Part shown: positions 53,727-64,000 of the stretch, piece by piece | How the letters are laid out: every line of letters begins with the position of its first letter | Numbering within the stretch: position 1 is the stretch's first letter | Assembly (NCBI GenBank): GCA_033296885.1 | Contig: MU863881.1 | Coordinates: 310,001-374,000 of the forward strand | Direction: 5' to 3' | Length of the DNA: 64,000 nucleotides | Origin: Triangularia verruculosa | Lineage: Eukaryota; Ascomycota; Sordariomycetes; Sordariales; Podosporaceae | Notes under the pieces: generated by a model | Told to the model about the DNA's origin: nothing | Seen by the model: the letters and a program-made list of their open reading frames with translations, nothing else | Databases searched by the model: none | Program-made: the position numbers and the translations under genes

Positions 53727-56700
53727 CTACTCCTCCGCCGTTGTCGCCACCGATTGCATCTCCAATTCGGCACCAGAGACCACAGAGGTAGTGTGAGGCG
53801 TCGCCGAGGCATCACTAGGCACGGTCGCCGCCAAACTATCCTGCGTCAAACGAACAGCCATGATGGTCTTTGCAATCTCTTCGCATAACTGAGCAATCGT
53901 TGTGCCACTGAGAATCTTCATCACTGCCACGTCGTGGCCCGTCGTCTTCCAAACCCACACCCGGATCTCAACTGCAGCCAGAGAGTCGACTCCCAACTCA
54001 ATGATGCTGTGGTCCGCTGTGACATTGCCTTCCGGAAGCTTTAGCTGAGTCTGCAACCGCTTCATGAACGCCTGGACGAGGACTTGGACAAGATCATCCT
54101 GGGAATTGGCGCCATTGATCTGCTCTTTCAAGCTGAGTTCCTGTGGGCCACTGCTGTCGGCATCGGCATCACTGTCGTCATCGTTGCGAATGTAATGACA
54201 GAACCGGGGATCTCTGTGCCAATGAAGGGTTGGTCGTCCAACTGGGAACCGCCGCAATCCAGTGGTCAGGTCATAGATTTGGTCCTCTTTGGGCTTTCCC
54301 ACAGCAATGGCCTCGATAAACATGTGGTGCAGGTCCCTTTCTGAGATCGGCGGGTATCCTTCTCGCTCCAGGCCTTCATAGAGATTCTCTTTCTCGCGAT
54401 GCAAGAACCCAAGCCCATAAATGACACCAATGTTCAGAACAGAACCAACGAACCCGCGGTGACGCCTCCAGGCGGCCAAACCGTTCATGAACATGTTGGC
54501 CGCAGCATAATTAGACTGACCAGCATGGCCACCAATAGCCGCAAAGGACGACGTCATGATGAAGAAGTCCATCTCAGTGGTGCAGAAGGCATCGTCGAGA
54601 TTTCGGGACCCAATCGTCTTTGGCGCCATCACCCTTTGGAAAGATTCGAGCGACATTTCGGAAAGGACGCGGTCGTCCAGAACCATTGCGCCGTTGACCA
54701 CTCCGCCAACGGTGGGGAATCGATGAACTTGAGCGATTCTGGTTTTCAAGGCAGTAACTTGCTCAGAGCTGGTTACATCGAGAGTTTCGAACCTGATCCG
54801 AACTCCTCTCCCCGGCTTCTGCAACTCGACCGCCCACTGTGGCAACTCTTTGGGCGGGTTCCTGCTCGCCAACACAATCAAACGCGCGCCCAACTGGACC
54901 AAGAGAGTGCAAAGACTCTGACCAAAGTCCCTTGTCATGCCAACTAAAAGGTAAGTCTTCAAAGGACTCAAAAGCTGGAGACCATTTGGCGGCACAACGA
55001 TATGCTCAATCTCTCTTTCCGCCTGCCAGTGGATAGTGCCAAATGGTGCGGTCGGCTCCCGAGCAAGAAGTAAGTCCGGTACTGAGATCAAACCAGTGTC
55101 GATATTGGAGGGCAGTTTTTCCATCTTGGCTAGTGAGTAGTCAACAGCTCTGTTCCAGAGGCTCTCCAGCACTGCGCATGTAATGGCCGTCTTGGGCACC
55201 TTGCTTACTCCTCCATGGGCTCTTGGCCGCAGGACTGAGGAAATATGCAGGTATGAACACGACTCTCCCACCGCTGTCTTCAACATTTCTGTCAGCCCGT
55301 GGCCAATGGGCAGCATGTCCAAAACCAAGGCCTCCTTGGGAAGGTGCAAGTCGTTTACTTCGCGTCGAGACAGTGCCGAATGAAGAAATACCATGCCCGG
55401 GATCTGGTTGCAACGCTCCTCGTTCGTCGAAAAGATCTGGAACCATTCCCCAGATCTGACACTGACATCCTTCACACACTCTTGGAACAATGTGTCAGGC
55501 TCGATAACCAGTAGTGGTCGATTCTTGGCTTGGTAGGAAATGGTCAGAGCCAAGTAATACCGAACAAGCAGTGCGAAGAAAGCCGGCTCATTCAAGTCCG
55601 ACTTGGTGATCTCAGTGACGCATCCCTCTGGCATCGCAATGTACGAGGCATTCGCCTTGGCCAAAGCAACCTTGGTGGTGTTTGTGTTCATATCGCGTCC
55701 AAGGCAGACGTAAAGACAAGTCAAGGAATTGATGCCTGAGTTCATGGAATTCGCCGTGCTGTACCTCACTTGAAGATCGAAGACGTCATCTGGAGAGTCC
55801 GAGTCGAACGTCGAAGGCAGTTCCCACCTTTCGGCTCTGTAAGGCCCATTTCCTGACTGGCATGGCAAAATCTCCACCACATTCTCCAAACTGTTGTGCA
55901 TGACCGTCACAAGTCGGCGGCAGGCGTTTGCACGATCATTCCCCTGCTTCCAGGGGAGGACGCGGGGAACCATTCGACGACCATCCTTAATGTGTATCTC
56001 TGGCTCCAGAACCCACAGGGGACCCTCAACACTTGTGGTTAAAAGCCTTGCGTGGATGGCGAGGCGGAAAAACGCCTCGGATACAGCCTTCACGGCGGGG
56101 GCTGTGTTGATGGTTTCAAGGTCCAGGACCTGGAGCGTCAACCCGGGAATCTCGGCGGCCAAGGTGCGGGTGAAGCCCAAAGTTGCCGAATTCTCGGGGA
56201 GGCAACCACGCGCACTCTCCGTCACCCATAGGATTACCATCTCTGGGCGGAGGAGTTCCTTCAAAGCCTCCATCCGCATCTCGCTCATGTTCATGAGGAC
56301 CGACTCGTCAAGTTCGCCGAGAAAGATGACAGCCCCGAAGTGGGAAAGATGCTCGAAAGCGATGTCCTCGAGCGACTCCACGGTGATTATCAAGCCAAAG
56401 TGCAAAGCGAGTGCCGCGCTGACACCTGCAGAGATGAGGGACGTCCACAGCTGCTTGCCACCCACGATCAGAAGCCTATCCATGAGACGCGCTGGCTTCT
56501 TGTCCCCAGCAGGATACTTTAATTGTTCCTTTTCGAGTGACTGGGCCTGGCGAACAATCAAGGAAAAGCCCGAAGCATAATGCTGAGTTGAATTATCGCT
56601 GGCGTTGAAGAATCCGCACTGTTCGAGAAGATCGGGCCAGTCTGGCGGTGTTGGAGGCATCGACGGACGTGACGCAGGAGTGACACAACGACTGAGGCGC

Positions 56701-59700
56701 TGTTGAAGGGGAGTCCTGGTCACATGAATGAGCATCAGAAAGCCCCCAGGTCGCATCATGTCCCGAACATGGCCCAGAACAGTAGAAGTGTTGTGAGTAT
56801 CGAAGAGAGAAGTAGACAGAAGCACCACGTCGTAGAGTTGGCTGTTTCGCGGTACATCGGTGCGGAAATCAACTTCTTCTAGAATGACCTTCTTGTGCAA
56901 GGAGTCGGGGGCCCGGATTCGATGCTCAAAACTCTTCTCGGACTCGGCGCCAATGCGGTATGACTGGAATGAGTCGCCTAAGCCAGTCAAAACATGCTCC
57001 GACAGACCAAGCTCGGCATCGGTGAGCCCCAATACATTCAAGAGGGCGTACTTGTGAGCAATCTGTTTGATCACCCTCGAGATGTGACGTTGGAAGCCAT
57101 ACAGCTGATGAGCCTCCTCAAAGACTGTTGACAGCATGCCCGCCAACACATCTGGAATATTCTGCCCCAGTCTCCGAATCAGATTCAGTGCCGAATAGTA
57201 CCGAGAGGACAAAATAAATGCGTCCAGTGTTTCTTCCGACTCCTGTGGCCATGAACTCTTCGCACGAAGCACCGTTGTCCGACAAGCGTCGCAGTCAGAA
57301 ACCAAGTGAGAACCCGCAACAGGACACATGGCACTGGCTGTCAACGTTTTGATGTAAAATGAGGCGACACGCTCACAGGACTCTGCAAGCATGGCGCTGA
57401 GGGGATGCATATCATCTTCTGTGGCGGAAATAATAGAATCCTCTGGATCAACATCTAGTTGGGTGGTGAGGAACAGTTCATGATCATCTTCAGGCTTTGT
57501 CGGGCCTAATGAGCCGACCTTGAGTCCCTCAATCTGGATCTCGCACTGGCCGTCATCGTTGAAGATCTCGACATCCGCAGTGAAGGATGCGGGACTGGCT
57601 TTGGTAAACGGCATAGACTCCGTCAAGTATGCATCAACGGTCAGCGTATCCTGCAGTCCCTGCTTATCGCAGAGGGACAAGTTCAGCCGAACAGACTCAA
57701 TCTCGACGGGTAAGAATGCTGTCCAGATTGCGCCATCACCAGGTGAAGAAACCGTGACAAAGGATACCTGTAGACAACTGTCCAGGGTGGCGGGACTGAT
57801 ACCAAGCCTTGTAGAGTCCTCGGGAAGAACTCTTGATCGAGTGGCAGAAGCATGGTTGTAGCGGCGAGTGAGAGACTGCAATCCTCTGAATGGGCCCGTG
57901 TAATTCAAGCCAGTACTGGCCATCATGCTGTAGAATGCCTCGGGATTCGCACTCAGTGTTTCCGCCCGCGTCACCTGTCGTGCTGGCAGTGCGTACGCAG
58001 ATGGGGTACTAAGAGTAAGAATTACCCTGGCAGCGAAGTTCTTCTTCATATCGGTACGGCCATCAGCCATGGTAGAGGTCAGCATGAACGAAGCCTCTAC
58101 TTTCTCGGGCGTGTTCTTCTCCATGATGAGGGAAGATAGAACTTCAATGCCTGAGGAATTGGGCTCGAAGGTGATGCCTGTGAGAAACTTGAGATTCCGA
58201 AGCTCGACGAGAGAAATCGCACGGCCTGGTAGAGCAGCCTTCGCAGCATCGACCGCCATGACAATGTACGCCGAAGCGGGAAGCAACTGTGGGGACTTGT
58301 TAGCCTTTTCTTGACCTCGTACTGGCAGAGCAAGAGTTGTGGAGGGATTTCGACCTACCGCTTGACCTTGAAAAGTATGATGCCGCAGCCAGGTAAGCTT
58401 CTCGAGCTTCAAAACGTTCCGCCATCGCAGCTGGTGTTGGTTGTCGTCGCGGGTGCGGACACCAAGGAGTTCATGCGGCATCTCGAGCTTGAAGTGATAC
58501 TGTCGAGAGACTCGTGACTCTCTCCAATGAACTTGTGAGTGATCCCATGGGTAGCTCGGAGCTGATGGGATTCTGCCTTTGACCAACTCAGGCTGCACGG
58601 AGCCCTGGACGAAATCCCAAATGTGGGAATTGTAGAAGCCAAATCGAGTCCAAATCCAACCGAGAAAATGTGAGAATGCCTCACGGTCATCTAAGCTTCT
58701 GTTGAGGAGGCCAATGTACGGGATCGTGTCACCCGAAATCTGCTGGATTGTCTGAAGAGCCGGCCCCTTGAGGGCACAATGTGGTCCCACCTCTATCGCT
58801 GCATCGAAAGGACCAAAGCTGGTCAGTGCTGTGGTGACAGCCTCACAAAACAATACCGGCCTCACCATGTTGTCCCGCCAGTATGTGTCCTTCAAGTCCG
58901 TTACATCAGGCTCCCCGGTACCGGAAACACTCGAAATCCAGGCGGTTCCATTGTTATGGGGCATTGGCGTGAGTTTACAGGCCTTGATGGCATCCAAGTA
59001 CTTGACGGATAAGGCTTCCATATGTGGAGAATGGTATGCGGTATCGACATGGAGCACCCTGACGAACTTGTGTTGTTGATACGCTAGCTCCTCATAAGCT
59101 CGTTGGATGAGGATGCGATCGCCTGACAGCGTGACACTTTCTGGAGAGTTGTGGGCAGCAATGCAAAGCCCCTGACTGAACTCTTTTCGGGAACAAAGTT
59201 CGACAGCGTCTTCTTTTGACAGTCCTGCAGCAAGCATCCGTCCACTGTTGCCGTTAGCTCCGCGAGCAAGGTGAACATCCATTCCACGATAATAAGCAGC
59301 CAGGATTGCGTCTCGAGCACTGAGCCGGCCAGCAGCATAGGCCGCCCCAATCTCTCCAGAAGAATGGCCGACAACGGTGTGGAAAGAAACCCCGATGCTG
59401 TGCATGAGATCAACTGTCGACAAAAGCTGTTAGCCAATCTGCTCCGACGAGTCCCTCCAGAAGAGCTGGGGGACGGGGCAGGGAAATACTGAAGGGGTAT
59501 TCGTCTTACCTAGAGCAATCTGGATAGCTGCGCAAAGAGGTTGCGAGATGGCCGACTTATTCACCCTCGAGAGCCCCTCATCCGCTAAGATTTCGTGCTC
59601 CAGATTCCACGGCGGAGGATGTGGACAGTGTTGCAAAATCTTGTCCAGCTCCCGAATGCAATCACGATACACCCTGCTTGTCACCAGCAATCCTCGTGAC

Positions 59701-61580
59701 ATGGTCGCCCATTGCGCCCCTTGACCTGTGAAGACGCCCAGTAGTCTTGGTTTCTGCGTCTCGGGCCTGACTCGACATCCAGTGGTTGTTGAGGGTGCAG
59801 CTTCTGCCTTCATGTTGATGGTGTCGACCTTCTCGGTCAGACCTGGGACTGTGGAAGAGGTTTGCACTAGCTGGTCGATGTTACCGAGCTGCTCAATCAA
59901 GCCTGTCGTTGTCGACGCGGCTTTCGCTTTGTGCAAGATTTTACTCAGCTTCTGGAGAAGATGTTCTGTGGAGGTGCTCGAGATAGCCAGTCGAAAGGCA
60001 TGGGCAGTGCGTCGGGCGTAGGTGTGCCATGCCAACTCTTCGGGCGGTGTCAAAGGATACTTCAGAACGTAGTCGTGGTATGTTTGGACAACGGCCACCA
60101 AAGACTTTTCCGATCGGGCAGAAAGTAGCAACGGCAAACATACACGGTTCACCGCGGGCGCTGGGCCACCTACTCTGGGTGCGCCTGCAGTGAAGCTGTC
60201 CAGAAGGATGTTTGGAGCAAAGTTTTTGTCTTGGAGCGCAGGGACATACTGTTCGATGATGGCATGTGCATTTGTTCCACCGAATCCGAACGAGTTGATG
60301 CTCGCCCGTTTAGGTTGCCCTGGCTGAACTTTTGGCCACTCAATCGGGCTGGTTGGGACCTTCAAGTGTGCCGCATACTGCGCAACCTGGGGACTCAACT
60401 GATGTAAATGCAGGTTTGGTGGAACTGTGTCATGCCGAATGCTCTCGACAACCTTGAATAGCCCTGCAAGGCCTGCTGCCCCTTCGGTATGGCCTATGAC
60501 CGTCTTGACTGAACCCACCACGAGCCGGGGCTTTTCTGAAGCATCCTGAAGCTCGCTCGAGAAGAAGGCGTGCTCAATAGCGCGCGCTTCGTTGGGATCT
60601 CCAGCACCAGTACCGGTCCCATGACACTCAAAGTATTGGCAGCGATCCTCAAGGGTGTCAATGTCCAGGCCGGCCCGTCGATATGTCTCCTGGATGAGTT
60701 GTGCTTGGGCTTCCCAGTTTGGCATCGTGATACCTGTCGTCCTGCCATCGGAGTTGACGCCGGTTTCGCGAATGACAGCAAGGATAGGGTCGCAATTTTC
60801 TATGGCCTTGCTGAGAGGACGCACAAACATGGCCGCAATACCTTCGCCACGCGCATAACCATCAGCGTTGGCGTCAAACATGTTGCAATGACCGGAGGGG
60901 CTGAGCATGTGTAGGCTAGATTCGACAATGAACTGTTCCGGGGTGAGGATTAGGTTGGCTCCCGCTACGCAGGCCATTTCGCAATCGCCCGATCGAAGGC
61001 TCAAGACAGCTTGATGGAGCGCCACGAGGCTGGACGAACACGCCGTGTCGATTGTCATGGAGGGTCCCTTGAAATCGAAGAAGTATGACAGCCGGTTTGC
61101 CATCATGGACCGAGCGTTGCCTGTGGCATAGTACTGGCTAGTGGTGAGCTCGTCCCGCTGGGAGAGCGTGTCGTAGTCAGCCGTCATTAGGCCGGCAAAA
61201 ACACCCACGCGGGCACCAGCATGTGCTTGGATCCGGTACCCGGCTGACTCCAGGGCCTCGTACACAACTTCCAGAAGCATCCGCTGCTGCGGGTCCATTG
61301 CCTCGGCTTCTTTTGGCGTTGTGTTAAAGAAGCTGGCATCGAAGACCCGATGGTCTTGCTCGAGAAAGTACGCCCGGGGCGAGTTGGTCGTCCCCGGATG
61401 CTCGCCATCCGGGTGGTAGAAGGCATCTACCTTGAATCTGCTCTCGGGAACGCACTTGGAGACGTCCTTTGGGTGTATGAGCAGCCGCCACAGGCGGGAT
61501 GGCGAGTCAGCACCGCCAGCGAACCGACACCCCATGCCGATGATGGCGATGGGCTCGGCCGGAGACGGCTTGTACGACAT
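53727..61580 (-). CDS. Highly reducing polyketide synthase of PKS-NRPS type (NRPS part absent)
   Basis: Three exons (59510-61580, 58359-59413, 53727-58286) give 2561 aa. KS: ~10-435 with DTACSSSLVAL (Cys), ECHGTGTGAGDP and GHTEGAAG (His). AT: ~600-920 with GVFTGQGAQW and GHSSGEIGAAYA (Ser). DH: ~1000-1300 with WLRHHTFQGQ joined across the 72-nt intron to ALLPASAYIVMA. A methyltransferase-like region (~1420-1620) has lost the glycine-rich SAM motif (reads NVLGLTDAELGLSEHVL). No enoyl reductase. KR: ~2110-2330, where the nucleotide loop reads LLVGMTRDFG instead of TGGLG; Ser/Tyr/Asn residues are present (MTSSFAA, QSNYAAANMF). ACP: ~2410-2520 with ELGVDSLAAVE (phosphopantetheine Ser). It likely makes a reduced chain without alpha-methylation; release mode unknown. 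No trans-ER or NRPS gene in the window. Confidence 0.93.
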
Positions 61581-64000
61581 GTCGAAAGAACAGCCCGTAC
61601 TGGCTCACAGCCTTGGAACAGTGTTATCGTGAATTAGGCTGAGTTGAAAGAAAGCAGGCGGCCGAAACGCTATGGGTATTGACGATCTAAGAAAGAAATT
61701 GCGGAGAAAGGAAGCAGTGGCCGGCAAAGACGCGTTGGGCAAAGGTTGACGCGTGGCCAGGGCAGAGCAATGGAGCAAAGCTGGCGAGAAAGGACGGGAG
61801 GTGGAATCAGGTAGGGAGATGAATATGTCGATGTAGCCTTGCAATGTCCAGGTCGTAGGTAGAGTAGGATGGGGGGGTGAATGGTGGCCGGGGAACAAGA
61901 ACAAGGACAGGATCGGTGCCGAGATGAGAACAAGGGCAGCCTGGGAGGTAATGAATAGCTTTAACAGCTTGTGGACAAGGTGGGTATTGATGGAAAGGGC
62001 GACATGTACTGAGCAACACCGTGCCGACGAAAAAGTTTGCAAGGGCCTTCAGGAGCAACGGCCTGAACGCAAATAAAGGAAAGCACGCTCCTGGTCGACA
62101 CTAGAGCTCTATCTTGGCGGGTAGTTCACCATTGTCCATGTGGAGGCCAACCCAGGGAGCATGCACCCCAACCCTGCCCTAATCCCATGTTGGGCTTCTG
62201 GAAGAGGGATCTCGCGTGGTGGCAACGGACCAGATGAATGGACTGAAGTTCAGATTACACTGAGGACCCAAAGGAAGCAATTTGCCGGACTGCTAGACCC
62301 TGCTTGAGGCGTGTATTAGGTTAGCACACAAAGGGTCGAGTACAAGGAACTTCGGACCCAGACTGGTAGGGTAAGGCAACAGGCGATCCATGGGCTCCTT
62401 CTTGCAAAAATCAGGTCCTGGGCTCCTCCTAGCTCTAGGAACAGCATTGGCCCCCGCAACTTCCTCCTCTCCAGACTTTTACTTCTACCAGCGAAACAAA
62501 TCGCCGATCAACGGACTCTCCTACGGTCTCGGCGGGATACAATCGGCGATTGGGAAGGACTTACCATGTTGAGAGCGTAGTTTACGTGACCGGCTGACAC
62601 CACACGACCCATTCCCAACCACTGCCTATGACGATAGCGACAGCGAGCGACCGCCACAAGGACGAATGCAGCAATGACGATCGGTACGAAGGCACGTGAA
62701 ATACTGGGAAGTGGTCAGAAGATCCTGGAAATGGTAAGAGAAGGAACTGTGACAGCGACGGCGGGCAACGATGCCTCCCCGTGTCTTGCTTTCCAAAACC
62801 TCCCGCCCTAGTGCCTGGGATGGGGGCACAAAGGTTGTGGACCCATCGCCCGAGCACTCCCATCCCATTTCCGGGATGCCTGTGAGAAGAACAGTTTAGG
62901 ACGGCGTTTTGGGTCCCCGGTACGACCTGGGACAGGTCTCCATGGTGGTGGTGCCAACTGAGAGAGACATCTGAAATTAAATGCAACAAGGCATCCAATC
63001 CTGAATGTACTATGTTGAACGCCGGTTTTCATTCCCGTGTCCAAAACCTTTATTCTGGGAGCGCTGAAGGTGAACCCCCAGATGCTCCGCCCAATTCAGT
63101 CCAAGAATGAGGCCTCGACACTGGGTGCTACTTCGTGTACACGTGCCAAGGAAGATATAGAGACCAGCAACCCAAGTACCTAGGCTCGGGGAAGACATTG
63201 TGGACCTGTCTGGGAGTGGTGTAAGGATCGAGCCGATGACTGATGGCCCGGTGGGGTTTAGTTCGAGAAGGGCCACGAGCTGGTGCTGCAAGGCAACGTC
63301 GGAGACACATGACACATGCCAGGGAGTGGCACCAGATACGGCATACATGCTTCTTGTGCCTGCATCAGACGATCTTTAATCTCTAACAATCCATGTCCGT
63401 GTTCTGAAGGGGCCCGTCGTCATGCTTGTGCGAGTGGCAACTGGGGCGTCTTGTGTCATCGGGCGCCGTTGCACTCGAGACTCGGAGGTGAGTGGTAGCC
63501 CAATGTTCTAGCACAACGCCGTCTGGTACACTCCTATCTCAAAATTCTGGTGTGGACTGGTTTCCCCTGCCTGCTGCAAACCAAGGAGTCTTGACGACGG
63601 GACCTGACAGCAGCCGCGGGGTTACCTGATCAGGACAACACCGAAGAGCTCTTGGCAGGTCGAGTGTGTACCGCTATACCCGTGGAATTTCCCCAAGAAA
63701 ACGGGTCGCGAGCCCAACCTGAGCCGCGAATGACATTTGCTTGCGCAAGACGGAGAGGCCGGTCACCGAAATACAACCGACCGCAGATAGTGTCCCAAGC
63801 ATTCGCAGCTTCATCCCTGGATGACGCCGTGGTCTGATCCAGTGGCGGACAACCGGAACAGGATAACGGCTGGGTATTTATGAAGGATCAACAGCTCTTG
63901 AGAGACGCTTACAGAGATGAAGCACCGGCCGACGCTACAAGAAAATACACCATATCGTTTCGGCCGGAAGAAATCCCACGCATCCTCGTGAAATGTTGGA
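61581..64000. other. Region upstream of the PKS without supported genes
   Basis: The first ~500 bp should hold the PKS promoter. Open frames of 60-145 codons follow on both strands. One at 62390-62572 begins with a hydrophobic stretch, and one at 63010-63348 (minus) has a faint ankyrin-like 'ATPWHVSC' start. Neither is convincing. Confidence 0.45.

Noticed and set aside
63010..63348. Ankyrin-repeat gene fragment
   Set aside because: Only one weak ankyrin-like start; no second repeat or clean exon structure.

Overview
The window reads as nuclear chromosomal DNA of a filamentous ascomycete, most likely a sordariomycete of the Sordariales. The evidence is many short introns (about 50-96 nt, GTRNGT donors, CTRAC-type branch sites, YAG acceptors), a Neurospora-type pho-4 phosphate symporter, UstYa-family oxidases, a PKS-NRPS-type polyketide synthase, an intronless tRNA-Gly, and small AT-rich transposon relics that look mutated by RIP. 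The species cannot be named from this sequence alone.

Layout. 1-0.56 kb: 5' end of a cytochrome P450 on the minus strand, running out of the window. 0.56-7.8 kb: gene-poor, AT-rich ground with a 54-bp hairpin repeat and a lineage-specific coiled-coil protein. 7.8-9.7 kb: PHO-4/PHO89 Na+/phosphate symporter, followed by a 4.3-kb gene-free stretch with scattered CACGTG sites and ending in tRNA-Gly(GCC). 14.5-26.05 kb: a compact cluster that looks like a fungal ribosomally made, Kex2-processed peptide (dikaritin-like RiPP) locus. It has a signal-peptide precursor with Lys-Arg-bounded repeats, two divergent UstYa/DUF3328 proteins, an MFS transporter and an ABC-C exporter. The precursor (frameshift plus in-frame TAG) and the MFS gene (in-frame TGA) look broken, whereas both UstYa genes and the ABC gene look intact, so the cluster may be decaying.

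26-45 kb: mostly housekeeping or accessory genes. These are a Q/P-rich protein, a frameshifted F-box gene, an old-yellow-enzyme-type flavin oxidoreductase, a secreted proteinase-K-like subtilase, a bacterial-type PARG/macrodomain protein with a long proline-rich N-terminus, a tandem pair of small secreted paralogues (the second with a nonsense codon), a secreted Lys-Gly repeat protein, a GH18 chitinase-like protein and an uncharacterised protein.

45-53 kb: a FAD monooxygenase, a 358-bp element with perfect 47-bp terminal inverted repeats, an uncharacterised 470-aa protein, a PQ-loop membrane protein, an AT-rich relative of the inverted-repeat element, and a SnoaL-like/flavin-monooxygenase fusion. 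53.6-61.6 kb: a 2561-aa highly reducing PKS of PKS-NRPS type (KS-AT-DH-degenerate cMeT-KR-ACP). It stops just before an 18-codon serine run resembling the linker that normally leads into an NRPS module. 61.6-64 kb shows no convincing gene.

Two secondary-metabolite loci therefore dominate: the putative RiPP cluster (14.5-26 kb) and the PKS plus nearby monooxygenases (45-61.6 kb). Exon boundaries were inferred by eye from splice motifs, reading phase and conserved protein motifs.
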